Below are positions 1 through 6,610 of a stretch of DNA of 6,838 nt, piece after piece; position 1 is the stretch's first letter; each line of letters starts with the position of its first letter. Origin of the DNA: Zetaproteobacteria bacterium (GTDB lineage Bacteria > Pseudomonadota > Zetaproteobacteria > Mariprofundales > Mariprofundaceae). The translations under genes and the position numbers were made by a program. The stretch spans positions 1 to 6,838 of the forward strand of contig JAJRTX010000037.1 in the NCBI GenBank assembly GCA_021545665.1, read 5' to 3'. A model generated the notes under the pieces. It saw nothing but the letters and a program-made list of their open reading frames with translations, did not search any database and was not told where the DNA came from.

Positions 1-1245
1 CGCTTCGGAGTGCGTCAGAAAGAGACCTTCAAATCATTGCGCGCCGAGGTGGATATTCTCACCCTTACCGCTACCCCCATTCCACGCACCCTGAACATGG
101 CCATGTCCGGGCTGCGCGATCTATCCATTATCGCCACCCCACCGGCCAAACGTCTGGCGATCAAGACCTTTGTCACCGAATGGAAGCCGGCGCTGATTAA
201 GGAGGCCTGCCTGCGTGAGCTCAAACGCGGCGGGCAGGTATATTTTCTGCACAATGACGTGCAAACCATCGAAAAACAGGTTGCCAAACTGCAGGAATTG
301 CTCCCAGAAGCCAGCATTCGTCATGCCCACGGACAGATGCGCGAGCGCGAACTGGAGCAGGTGATGTCGGACTTCTATCACCAGCGTTTCAATATCCTGG
401 TCTGTACCACTATTATCGAAACCGGTATCGACATTCCTTCTGCCAATACCATTATCATGAACCGCGCCGACCGCTTTGGCCTCGCCCAGCTCTATCAGCT
501 GCGCGGCCGCGTGGGCCGTTCCCACCATCGCGCCTACGCCTATTTGATTATCCCGCCGCGCAAGACTATCACCGCCGATGCGCGCAAGCGGCTGGATGCC
601 ATCGAGTCCATCGAAACCCTGGGCACAGGCTTCACACTGGCCAGTCATGACATGGAAATTCGTGGCGCCGGTGAGCTACTAGGGGATGAACAGAGCGGGC
701 AGATGATAGAAATCGGCTTTACCCTGTACAGCGAATTGCTGGAACGAGCGGTCAAAGCACTGAAGGAAGGCCGCGAACCAGAACTGGACAAACCCCTGTT
801 CCACGGTGCTGAAATCGATCTGCACGCCCCGGCACTGATCCCGGAAGACTATCTGCCCGACATTCATGAACGCCTGATCATGTACAAACGCATTGCCAAT
901 GCCGCCGATAAAGAGGTGCTGTGGGAGTTACAGGTGGAGATGATCGATCGATTCGGTCTGCTGCCCGAAGCGGTCAAAACCCTGTTCAACGTCACCGAAC
1001 TCAAACTCCGGGCAACCCAAATTGGCATCAAAAAAGTCGATCTGGGTGATTCTGGCGGGCGTATCCTGTTTGTCGAACAACCCGACATCAATCCCATGAC
1101 TATTATTAAACTGATTCAGGGGCAACCGGATCGCTATAAACTGGATGGCAGTGACAAGTTACGCATTATTCGGGATCTGCCCGATACACAAACCCGACTG
1201 AATGCGGCCAATCGTCTGTTTGATCGGCTGCAAGCCACCACATAG
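1..1245 (+). CDS. mfd: Transcription-repair coupling factor Mfd, C-terminal part (5' end outside the window)
   Basis: Mfd is the cytoplasmic SF2 ATPase/translocase that pushes stalled RNA polymerase off damaged DNA and recruits UvrA for nucleotide excision repair. The frame is open from base 1 (Arg-Phe-Gly before the GTG at 10), so the gene is cut by the window edge and the GTG is not its start. The 414 residues present are roughly the last third of a protein that is about 1150 residues in E. coli. Visible in order are helicase motif III (TATPIP, residues 23-28), motif V (TTIIETGIDIP, 136-146), motif VI (QLRGRVGR, 166-173), the TRG translocation motif (GTGFTLASHDMEIRGAG, 208-224) and the C-terminal autoinhibitory D7 domain (about 270-400). 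The stop is TAG at 1243. The UvrB-homology and RNA-polymerase-interaction domains, and the Walker A motif, lie outside the window. No frameshift is seen. The gene is GC-rich compared with the dehydrogenase gene after it. Identification is very secure. Confidence 0.97.
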   Translation, partial: RFGVRQKETFKSLRAEVDILTLTATPIPRTLNMAMSGLRDLSIIATPPAKRLAIKTFVTEWKPALIKEACLRELKRGGQVYFLHNDVQTIEKQVAKLQELLPEASIRHAHGQMRERELEQVMSDFYHQRFNILVCTTIIETGIDIPSANTIIMNRADRFGLAQLYQLRGRVGRSHHRAYAYLIIPPRKTITADARKRLDAIESIETLGTGFTLASHDMEIRGAGELLGDEQSGQMIEIGFTLYSELLERAVKALKEGREPELDKPLFHGAEIDLHAPALIPEDYLPDIHERLIMYKRIANAADKEVLWELQVEMIDRFGLLPEAVKTLFNVTELKLRATQIGIKKVDLGDSGGRILFVEQPDINPMTIIKLIQGQPDRYKLDGSDKLRIIRDLPDTQTRLNAANRLFDRLQATT

Positions 1246-1277
1246 ACGCTTGCTTATCCCGCTGATAAACCCGCGCG

Positions 1278-1293
1278 TAAGACTATGGTCTTA
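1278..1293. repeat. Short perfect inverted repeat in the mfd-tviB gap
   Basis: TAAGAC (1278-1283) and GTCTTA (1288-1293) are perfect inverted arms around a 4-base TATG centre. The repeat lies 33 bp after the mfd stop and 22 bp before a TATAAT box. No T-run follows, so it is a poor intrinsic terminator. It could be an operator half-site pair or a small hairpin near the end of the mfd transcript. A 6-bp arm can also arise by chance. Confidence 0.35.
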
Positions 1294-1315
1294 TACTCAC
1301 AGGGGATATGTGATA

Positions 1316-1321
1316 TATAAT
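1316..1321 (+). promoter_or_regulatory. Candidate -10 box for the tviB-epimerase pair
   Basis: A perfect TATAAT hexamer lies 54 bp before the tviB start codon in an AT-rich stretch. It would start a transcript near 1328 with a leader of about 48 nt. No good -35 hexamer is found 16-18 bp upstream (the region around 1291-1298 reads TTATACTC) and there is no TG extension. Such a promoter would be weak or activator-dependent, or the match could be a product of local AT richness. Confidence 0.4.
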
Positions 1322-1375
1322 TGGTGGTTAATCTGGGCAATATAAAAATACACGTATTATTAGGGAAATCAGAAT

Positions 1376-2653
1376 ATGTTTGAACTCGCTACCTCACGCA
1401 TCGCCATTATTGGTCTCGGCTATGTCGGCCTGCCACTGGCTGTGGAATTCGGAAAAAAATTCAATTGCCTTGGCTTTGATATCAACAGCGGTCGAGTTAA
1501 TGAACTGAAATCGGGTAAAGACAGTACACTTGAGGTCGAACCGGAACTGCTTGCCAAAGCTGACAAACTCAGCTTCAGCGATCAGACTGATGATCTAAAG
1601 GACTGCAATGTATTTATTGTGACAGTACCAACACCCATTGATGCCAATCGCCAACCCGATTTATCACCACTTGAAAATGCCAGCATCATGCTGGGTAAAG
1701 TGGTAAAACAAAATGATGTTATTATTTATGAATCTACGGTCTATCCCGGTGCATCTGAGGAAGTTTGTGTCCCCCTTATAGAAAAAGAGTCTGGCTTAAC
1801 CTATAACCGCGATTTTTTCCTGGGCTACAGCCCCGAGCGCATTAATCCTGGTGATAAAAAACATCGTGTCACCAACATAAAAAAAGTAACTTCAGGTTCC
1901 ACCCCAGAAGTTGCTGACTTTGTTGACGAAATATATCGTTCTGTCATCACTGCCGGCACACATAAAGCCAGTAGTATTCGTGTTGCAGAGGCATCAAAGG
2001 TTATTGAAAATACCCAACGTGATCTGAATATCGCCCTTATTAATGAACTGGCACTTATTTTCAATAAACTGGGCATTGACACACTCGAAGTTCTTGAAGC
2101 TGCCGGAACAAAATGGAACTTCCTGCCCTTCCGTCCTGGTCTTGTTGGTGGACACTGCATCAGTGTTGACCCCTATTACCTTACTCAAAAAGCAGAAAGT
2201 ATCGGTTACCATCCTGATATTATTCTTGCGGGTAGACGTATTAATGATGGCATGGGTGGATATGTATCTGGTCAGGTTATAAGGTTGATGACCCAACAAC
2301 GAATACATGTTGTAGACTCAAAAATTCTTATCCTTGGATTATCATTTAAGGAAAATTGTCCTGATTTACGAAATACACGTGTTATTGATATTATCTACGA
2401 ATTGAAAAGACATAACGCAAACGTTGATGTGTTTGATCCGTGGGTCGATCCTGCTGAAGCACAACATGAATATGAAATTGATGTCATTAATGAACCCAAA
2501 GATGGTGAATATGACGCCATCATTATCACTGTTGGTCACAAACAATTTGTTGATATGGGTGCAGATACTATCCGCAAACTAGGTAAACCTAACAGTGTAA
2601 TATACGACGTAAAATACATATTACCGAAAGAAAGTGTTGATGGTCGCCTGTAA
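1376..2653 (+). CDS. tviB: TviB-type UDP-N-acetylglucosamine (UDP-HexNAc) 6-dehydrogenase
   Basis: This is a cytoplasmic NAD-dependent UDP-sugar dehydrogenase. TviB and its relatives (WbpO) oxidise C6 of UDP-GlcNAc or UDP-GalNAc to the uronic acid used in Vi antigen and other surface polysaccharides. The 425 residues match the usual length of TviB. Seen in order are the N-terminal Rossmann site GLGYVG (13-18) with ribose-binding Asp35, VPTPID (84-89), STVYPG (120-125), [10 protein letters not shown] (151-160), the central-domain Lys208 and Asn212 ([14 protein letters not shown]), and the nucleophile loop [12 protein letters not shown] with Cys261 and Asp265. The C-terminal UDP-binding domain includes [15 protein letters not shown]. 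The ATG at 1376 has AGGGA at 1362-1366 and puts the first strand at residue 8, as expected. The gene is AT-rich (three hand-counted 60-base rows gave about 28-42% GC). UDP-glucose dehydrogenase is a less likely alternative; exact substrate specificity cannot be read from the motifs. Confidence 0.88.
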   Translation: MFELATSRIAIIGLGYVGLPLAVEFGKKFNCLGFDINSGRVNELKSGKDSTLEVEPELLAKADKLSFSDQTDDLKDCNVFIVTVPTPIDANRQPDLSPLENASIMLGKVVKQNDVIIYESTVYPGASEEVCVPLIEKESGLTYNRDFFLGYSPERINPGDKKHRVTNIKKVTSGSTPEVADFVDEIYRSVITAGTHKASSIRVAEASKVIENTQRDLNIALINELALIFNKLGIDTLEVLEAAGTKWNFLPFRPGLVGGHCISVDPYYLTQKAESIGYHPDIILAGRRINDGMGGYVSGQVIRLMTQQRIHVVDSKILILGLSFKENCPDLRNTRVIDIIYELKRHNANVDVFDPWVDPAEAQHEYEIDVINEPKDGEYDAIIITVGHKQFVDMGADTIRKLGKPNSVIYDVKYILPKESVDGRL

Positions 2654-2712
2654 ACAGATCAACAACAGGCTTTCCAGAGCAGGTTACAAAAAAATAATTT
2701 AAGGGCAAGTTT

Positions 2713-3720
2713 ATGAAAGTTTTGATTACCGGCACGGCCGGTTTTATCGGCTCGGCACTGGCCATGCAACTGCTGGAACGCGGCGACGAAGTTATCGGCA
2801 TTGACAACCTCAATGACTATTATGATGTTAATCTAAAAAAGGCTCGCCTCGAACGGGTTAAGGCTTACAAGGGCTTTACCGATGTACGCATCAACCTCGA
2901 AGATCGCGAAGCAGTGGCTGAAACGTTCGCCAAACATAAACCTGATCGCGTGGTCAACCTGGCGGCCCAGGCCGGAGTTCGCTACTCGTTGGTAAATCCA
3001 CATGCCTACGTGGATACCAACATCGTTGGCTTCGTAAATATCCTCGAAGGTTGTCGCCACCATGACGTTGAGCACCTGGTCTATGCTTCCAGCAGTTCGG
3101 TCTATGGTTCCAACACCAGTATGCCCTTCTCAGTACATGACAATGTTGATCACCCGGTCAGCCTGTATGCCGCGAGCAAAAAATCCAACGAACTCATGGC
3201 CCATACCTACAGCCATCTGTTCCGTCTGCCGACTACCGGTCTGCGCTTTTTCACCGTTTATGGTCCCTGGGGACGGCCTGACATGGCCCTGTTCCTGTTC
3301 ACCAAAAATATTCTTGCCGGCAAGCCGATTGATGTATTTAACTATGGCAAACACCGTCGTGACTTCACCTATATTTATGACATCGTTGAAGGTGTGGTGC
3401 GGGTGCTGGATCGCATCCCTGAACCCAACCCAGAATGGAACAGTGACGCCCCGGATTCAGCCACTAGTAATGCGCCTTTCCAGCTTTACAATATCGGCAA
3501 TAACCAGCCGATTGAACTGATGCACTACATTGAAGTACTGGAAGACTGTCTGGGCAAGAAGGCGGAAATGAATATGCTGCCGCTGCAAAATGGTGACGTA
3601 CCCGCTACCTACGCCAATGTGGAAGATCTGATCCGTGATGTCGACTACAAACCGGATACCTCAGTTGAAGAAGGTATCACCAAATTTGTAGAATGGTATA
3701 AGGATTATTTCAAGGTCTGA
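2713..3720 (+). CDS. NAD-dependent epimerase, UDP-glucuronate 4-epimerase type (LspL/CapI-like)
   Basis: This extended short-chain dehydrogenase/reductase should interconvert UDP-glucuronate and UDP-galacturonate in the cytoplasm through a 4-keto intermediate, supplying GalA for lipopolysaccharide or capsule. The 335 residues match LspL and CapI in length. Visible are the NAD site TGTAGFIGS (6-14, GxxGxxG), Asp31 in [10 protein letters not shown], the serine cluster SSSSVYG (126-132) that supplies the catalytic Ser, the YAASK pair Tyr152/Lys156, and [15 protein letters not shown] (178-192). That last motif and [10 protein letters not shown] are typical of UDP-GlcA epimerases; GalE and WbpP/TviC are expected to differ there. 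The ATG at 2713 has AAGGG at 2701-2705 with good spacing. The gene follows tviB by 59 bp with no convincing terminator between them, so they probably share a transcript. It is GC-richer than tviB. Action on the UDP-HexNAc uronate made by TviB is a possible alternative that the sequence cannot settle. Confidence 0.88.
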   Translation: MKVLITGTAGFIGSALAMQLLERGDEVIGIDNLNDYYDVNLKKARLERVKAYKGFTDVRINLEDREAVAETFAKHKPDRVVNLAAQAGVRYSLVNPHAYVDTNIVGFVNILEGCRHHDVEHLVYASSSSVYGSNTSMPFSVHDNVDHPVSLYAASKKSNELMAHTYSHLFRLPTTGLRFFTVYGPWGRPDMALFLFTKNILAGKPIDVFNYGKHRRDFTYIYDIVEGVVRVLDRIPEPNPEWNSDAPDSATSNAPFQLYNIGNNQPIELMHYIEVLEDCLGKKAEMNMLPLQNGDVPATYANVEDLIRDVDYKPDTSVEEGITKFVEWYKDYFKV

Positions 3721-3727
3721 GATAACT

Positions 3728-3860
3728 ATTCAGCACCTTTACCAATATAATCTGATAGCGTAGTGCTATTATTGTAGGTTGGTGCTGAATGAAATGAAGC
3801 CCAACAGGCTAATCGGATATTCTGTTGGGCTTCGCGTTTGCTCAGCACCAACCTACGCTA
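3728..3860. repeat. Long palindromic intergenic element between convergent genes
   Basis: The outer arms are GTAGGTTGGTGCTGA (3774-3788) and its exact reverse complement (3842-3856), 15 bp. An inner stem GAAGCCCAACAG (3796-3807) and CTGTTGGGCTTC (3822-3833) gives 12 more perfect pairs around a 14-nt loop. Between the stems are a short mismatched stretch and a one-base offset. The right end continues as CTACGCTA (3853-3860), matched by TAGCGTAG (3756-3763), which is separated from the left arm by extra bases. ATTCAGCACC at 3728-3737 is a further exact complement of GGTGCTGAAT (3781-3790). From memory, GTAGGTTGG/GCCCAACA palindromes occur as dispersed intergenic repeats in many Gammaproteobacteria; this window holds only one. 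It lies between converging transcripts, so either RNA could fold it. There is no clean T-run on either strand, so it is not a textbook terminator. Confidence 0.85.
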
Positions 3861-3911
3861 ATAAGTCATATTAGAAGTTGATCTGAACAGTTACAAATTT
3901 AAAAAATCAAA

Positions 3912-5267
3912 TCAGTCCTCTACAATCAATCTGGCGATAATTCGATTGTTTAGCTGAGCAATCCGGTTCCACTGCCCAGCTGTCACATTCTCCGTAAGCG
4001 AAGGATATTCATACAGCGCCTGCTCGCGGGGCAGGTTACTGACTTCCAGCCTTATACCATTGTAGTCCGTTGCAGCCACCGCCATAAAATTGGCAAATTC
4101 AACCGATTGCTGCATGGAAACCAGATCGGAACTCTGCGCCGGGTTCATGATTTCATCACAACGATCCAGTGGCAAATCTGCAGCAGCCAGTTGATAGCCT
4201 TCTTCCACATTGCCACGCAAACAAAATTCACCAATATGCGTTTGTAGAATGATCCTGCCTTTGAAACCGGCTGTCTCAGCCATCTTTAACAGTTGCCTGA
4301 TCTGAGCAAGACGCTGCCTGCCCAGGGCCAGTTCATTATAGGGAAATATCAGATTTTGATTAACGGCCCATTCTGCCAGCTTCCAGTTATGTTTCTGCAA
4401 CGGCAAACCTGTATCAACATTACTATGCTGCTGTGCGGCCAGGCTATTCAGCATTGTTTGCAATGTTTCTTCGTTCACCGTCGCCTGTGCTGTTACTAAC
4501 TCTGCATCTGTTATTTTATTCTGCAAACTATAATTCCAGAACAGGGAAACAAACAACAATATCAACAATAGCAGCAGCGGGAGGTCGGAACGTTTTTCCG
4601 GTTCAGGTTGTAAATTTTGCAGTGTCTGGATTTTCTCATCCAGCTTTTCTGAAAATGACTTGTGCAGCTTACCACTATAGAGGCGCAGCGAAGCCTGAAT
4701 ATTCTGGTGCAGAACCTCGGATTGATCAGCCAGATAGCGACGTATCCCTCGTAATTCACTAATGACTTTTTCATTCGAGTCAATTTTATTGGGGCGCAGA
4801 AAATCGCTGGTAAATTTGCGTATCGAACGGCTTACGCTCTTTTCTTTATTAGATTGGTCATCCGCAATATTGGCATCGATTGTTTCTGGCATCTTCTTTA
4901 ACAAACCAAGACGGCGCAGTGCTTCATGCAGTTCGGTAGAAGCGGTTGCCTTGGGCAAAATATCAACCGCACCCAGGGCTCGCGCCTGACTCAGATACAA
5001 CTCGCCACTCTGAGAGGTAAACATGATGATCGGAATCGTCGCCGTTTCCAGATTCTTCTTGATATGCTTGATAGCCTCGAAACCATCCATGCCCGGCATC
5101 AGGTGATCCATGAAAATCACATCAGGCCGGTGTCGCAAAAGATAGTCCAGCGCTTCTTCAGCAGAAGCGACCGTATGTGCCCTGACATCATATTTTTTCA
5201 GCATCCGCTGCAACACCAGCCTTGCTGAACGGGAGTCATCGACAATCAGGGCAAGTTTTTCTTTCAT
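3912..5267 (-). CDS. Receiver-domain protein with one transmembrane helix and a predicted periplasmic C-terminal domain
   Basis: The 451-residue protein starts with a complete CheY-like receiver domain (about 1-122): acidic pair Asp10/Asp11, phospho-acceptor Asp54 in FMDHLMPGMDG, Thr84, and Lys106 in LPK. A charged, probably helical or coiled linker follows (about 140-225). One hydrophobic helix (about 229-247, LPLLLLLILLFVSLFWNY) is preceded by Lys-Arg, which places the receiver in the cytoplasm and residues 250-451 in the periplasm. The C-terminal part has a strand-like GFKGRIILQTHIGEFCL (334-350), two cysteines (349, 370) and a final helix with NNRIIARL; it weakly recalls an OmpA-like peptidoglycan-binding fold but lacks its signature. 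There is no DNA-binding, GGDEF, EAL or kinase domain. I chose the ATG at 5267 over an in-frame GTG at 5297 because it starts right at the receiver fold and has GGATGAGG just upstream. The gene lies 108 bp after the cytochrome gene, on the same strand. Function unknown. Confidence 0.85.
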   Translation of the reverse strand: MKEKLALIVDDSRSARLVLQRMLKKYDVRAHTVASAEEALDYLLRHRPDVIFMDHLMPGMDGFEAIKHIKKNLETATIPIIMFTSQSGELYLSQARALGAVDILPKATASTELHEALRRLGLLKKMPETIDANIADDQSNKEKSVSRSIRKFTSDFLRPNKIDSNEKVISELRGIRRYLADQSEVLHQNIQASLRLYSGKLHKSFSEKLDEKIQTLQNLQPEPEKRSDLPLLLLLILLFVSLFWNYSLQNKITDAELVTAQATVNEETLQTMLNSLAAQQHSNVDTGLPLQKHNWKLAEWAVNQNLIFPYNELALGRQRLAQIRQLLKMAETAGFKGRIILQTHIGEFCLRGNVEEGYQLAAADLPLDRCDEIMNPAQSSDLVSMQQSVEFANFMAVAATDYNGIRLEVSNLPREQALYEYPSLTENVTAGQWNRIAQLNNRIIARLIVED

Positions 5268-5346
5268 AACCTCATCCGCGACATAGGCGCTAAACACCTA
5301 ACCATAACGGGCCATCATTCAAACCCGGATTCGATTAGCAGTTTAG

Positions 5347-5363
5347 CTTTGCCAGCAGCAAAG
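5347..5363 (-). terminator. Small hairpin after the cytochrome gene, possible weak terminator or attenuator
   Basis: CTTTGC (5347-5352) and GCAAAG (5358-5363) form a perfect 6-bp stem with a 5-nt loop, 13 bases beyond the cytochrome stop codon on the minus strand. The downstream minus-strand bases read CTAAACTGC, with no T-run, so efficient intrinsic termination is unlikely. It may only reduce read-through into the receiver-protein gene. Confidence 0.25.
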
Positions 5364-5375
5364 GGCAATGATGCT

Positions 5376-5846
5376 TTATTTTGCTGCATTTAGCGTATCA
5401 ATCCGGTAACTGGCATGACAGGCAACACAGTTATTCATCAGCGTCGCCAGCTGTTTCAAAGTATATTCTGGATCACTCAGCTGTTCAGCATCCAGCGCCA
5501 GCATGTCAAATTGTCGATGAGTATCAAAACCAAGTTTTTTGAATGTCAGCGGTAGTTTACCAATCAGGGATGAGGGGACGGCCTGTTGAGCCGCCGCACC
5601 GACTGAACGCGCTGCCTCCACAACCTTGTCCATATCATCATTACTCACTCCATCGGTAATCGCCTGCACACTTGCAAGAAATACTCGCATTTCAGCCAGA
5701 ATCAGGTCTCGTTCCCCGGACTCCAGTAGCAGAGCCTCACGCCCATCACTGGCTGGCGCCACGGTACCGACAATAACAAATTTATAAACCATCGCCATCA
5801 GGGCAACGAACAAAAGTCCTGAAACAGACCAGCTTAATTTACACAT
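5376..5846 (-). CDS. Class II (cytochrome c'-like) c-type cytochrome, membrane-anchored or exported
   Basis: The 156-residue protein has an N-terminal hydrophobic segment (about 8-29) ending in APA-S (30-33), which could be a signal peptidase site or, if uncut, a membrane anchor, so the mature part is periplasmic. A single haem c site, CVACH (140-144), lies 12 residues from the C-terminus and is followed by ASYR. That placement is the mark of the four-helix cytochrome c'/c-556 class, not of class I cytochromes. Predicted helices fill the rest. Met53 in ERDLILAEMR, in the first helix of the mature domain, could be the sixth haem ligand as in c-556 types (inference). The ATG at 5846 has GGAG at 5853-5856, six bases away. 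It starts 29 bp after the TetR stop, so the two genes are probably co-transcribed. Electron transfer or small-ligand (NO, CO) binding are the usual roles; which applies here is unknown. Confidence 0.85.
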   Translation of the reverse strand: MCKLSWSVSGLLFVALMAMVYKFVIVGTVAPASDGREALLLESGERDLILAEMRVFLASVQAITDGVSNDDMDKVVEAARSVGAAAQQAVPSSLIGKLPLTFKKLGFDTHRQFDMLALDAEQLSDPEYTLKQLATLMNNCVACHASYRIDTLNAAK

Positions 5847-5875
5847 TTTTCACTCCGCTTTTACATTAATACACA

Positions 5876-6463
5876 TTAAACTCGCAACCCGGCGTGGACA
5901 AAACGCCAGAGCCCATCGGACTCATCCGCAAGGTCGAAACTAAAATCAAAAATCGACCAGCGCATGATCATTCCCTGAATCAATGCCGCAACATAACGGC
6001 CACTTTCTTCTGCATCCAGATCCTCTCGAAAAAAACCATTTTCCTGCCCTTCCCGAATGATTGCCGCAACCCTTGAGACATAACGGCTCATGACTTTCTG
6101 TACCGCCATCTTTAGTGCCGGTGATTCCAGGTGCAGACGATCCGAAAACAGCAAACGAGGCAGGCCCTTATTTTTACTGATAAATGTCAGTTGTCTTTTT
6201 ATCAACTGTTGCAGCCGCACATCTGCAGGTTCTCCGCTAGTAAAAACGGCTTCCAGTGCACGAAATAAATTACTGGCAATAAAATCAATTGCTGAGGCAA
6301 AAATGGCATCACGCGTTTTGAAATGCCTAAATACAGTGGGCTGGGCAATGCCGACCCGATCAGCAATGGCCTGGGTTGTAACTCGCTTCACTCCCTGCTC
6401 CGCCGCTAGTTCCATTGCCGCTTCGATGATCTCCTGCTTGCGTTCTTCATGTGGCTTACCCAT
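5876..6463 (-). CDS. TetR/AcrR-family transcriptional regulator
   Basis: The 195-residue protein has the usual TetR length. The N-terminal DNA-binding domain covers about residues 8-55: helix 1 RKQEIIEAAMELAAEQG, then the helix-turn-helix TTQAIADRVGIAQPTVFRHF (29-48), with FKTRDAIF after it. Residues 60-195 form the variable all-helical ligand-binding and dimerisation domain; no ligand can be assigned. The ATG at 6463 is chosen because it gives a short N-terminal arm before helix 1; the ribosome site is weak (AAGGG well upstream of the ATG). The cytochrome gene follows after 29 bp and is the likeliest target, together with the regulator's own gene, because a palindrome covers the candidate -10 box upstream. 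TetR proteins usually repress and release DNA on binding a small molecule; here that is inferred from the family only. Confidence 0.93.
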   Translation of the reverse strand: MGKPHEERKQEIIEAAMELAAEQGVKRVTTQAIADRVGIAQPTVFRHFKTRDAIFASAIDFIASNLFRALEAVFTSGEPADVRLQQLIKRQLTFISKNKGLPRLLFSDRLHLESPALKMAVQKVMSRYVSRVAAIIREGQENGFFREDLDAEESGRYVAALIQGMIMRWSIFDFSFDLADESDGLWRFVHAGLRV

Positions 6464-6503
6464 GATTGTCCAAACCCTTATAAGTGAGCAATTAATTACA
6501 TTC

Positions 6504-6513
6504 GATTATAATC
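6504..6513. promoter_or_regulatory. Palindrome over a candidate promoter, possible TetR operator
   Basis: GATTATAATC (6504-6513) is a perfect 10-bp palindrome 41 bp before the TetR start codon. It contains the minus-strand -10 hexamer, so a bound dimer would block RNA polymerase. TetR regulators commonly autoregulate from sites like this, but the link to this protein is inferred only from position. AT-rich palindromes of this length are not rare. Confidence 0.4.
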
Positions 6514-6532
6514 AATCTGTATTTCAGAGCAA
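6505..6532 (-). promoter_or_regulatory. Candidate sigma-70 promoter of the TetR-cytochrome unit
   Basis: Read on the minus strand, TTGCTC (6527-6532, three of six matches to TTGACA) is followed after 16 bp by a perfect TATAAT (6505-6510). Transcription would begin near 6498, giving a leader of about 35 nt before the ATG at 6463. The spacing and the -10 box are good and the -35 box is weak. Confidence 0.5.
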
Positions 6533-6610
6533 GTCAGCTTTTTTGACCTGCCTGGCAGTATTTTTCACAAACATCTAAGCTATTCCGCAATCCAGGTTCA
6601 GGACTTTGCT

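Noticed and set aside
121..648. 175-codon open frame on the minus strand inside mfd
   Set aside because: It is fully antisense to the strongly conserved helicase motifs of Mfd, and its translation shows no recognisable domain. It is a by-product of a GC-rich coding sequence.
1347..1358. AATAC/GTATT inverted repeat before tviB
   Set aside because: Five-base arms in an AT-rich leader are expected by chance, and nothing else supports a binding site.
2646..2670. Inverted repeat GCCTGT...ACAGGC at the tviB stop codon
   Set aside because: It has only a 6-bp stem with a 13-nt loop and just three T residues after it. It is too weak to call a terminator between two likely co-transcribed genes.
3062..3520. 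152-codon plus-strand frame inside the epimerase gene
   Set aside because: It overlaps the NAD-epimerase frame, including the catalytic YAASK region, in another phase. The translation is Met-, Ser- and Cys-rich without family features.
5268..5297. GTG at 5297 as an alternative start of the receiver-domain protein
   Set aside because: It would add ten residues before the receiver fold, with a poor ribosome site. The ATG at 5267 fits the domain boundary and has GGATGAGG upstream.
5298..5375. Separate promoter for the receiver-domain gene
   Set aside because: The best match (TTGCTG, 16 bp, GCTAAT on the minus strand) scores only three and four of six and overlaps the small hairpin. It is not better than chance.
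6541..6565. Plus-strand CTGCCTGGCAG followed by TATTTTT, looking like a terminator
   Set aside because: With a realistic loop only about three base pairs remain, and no plus-strand gene ends nearby.
6090..6578. 162-codon plus-strand frame antisense to the TetR gene
   Set aside because: The TetR frame carries a clear helix-turn-helix. The opposite frame has no recognisable motif.
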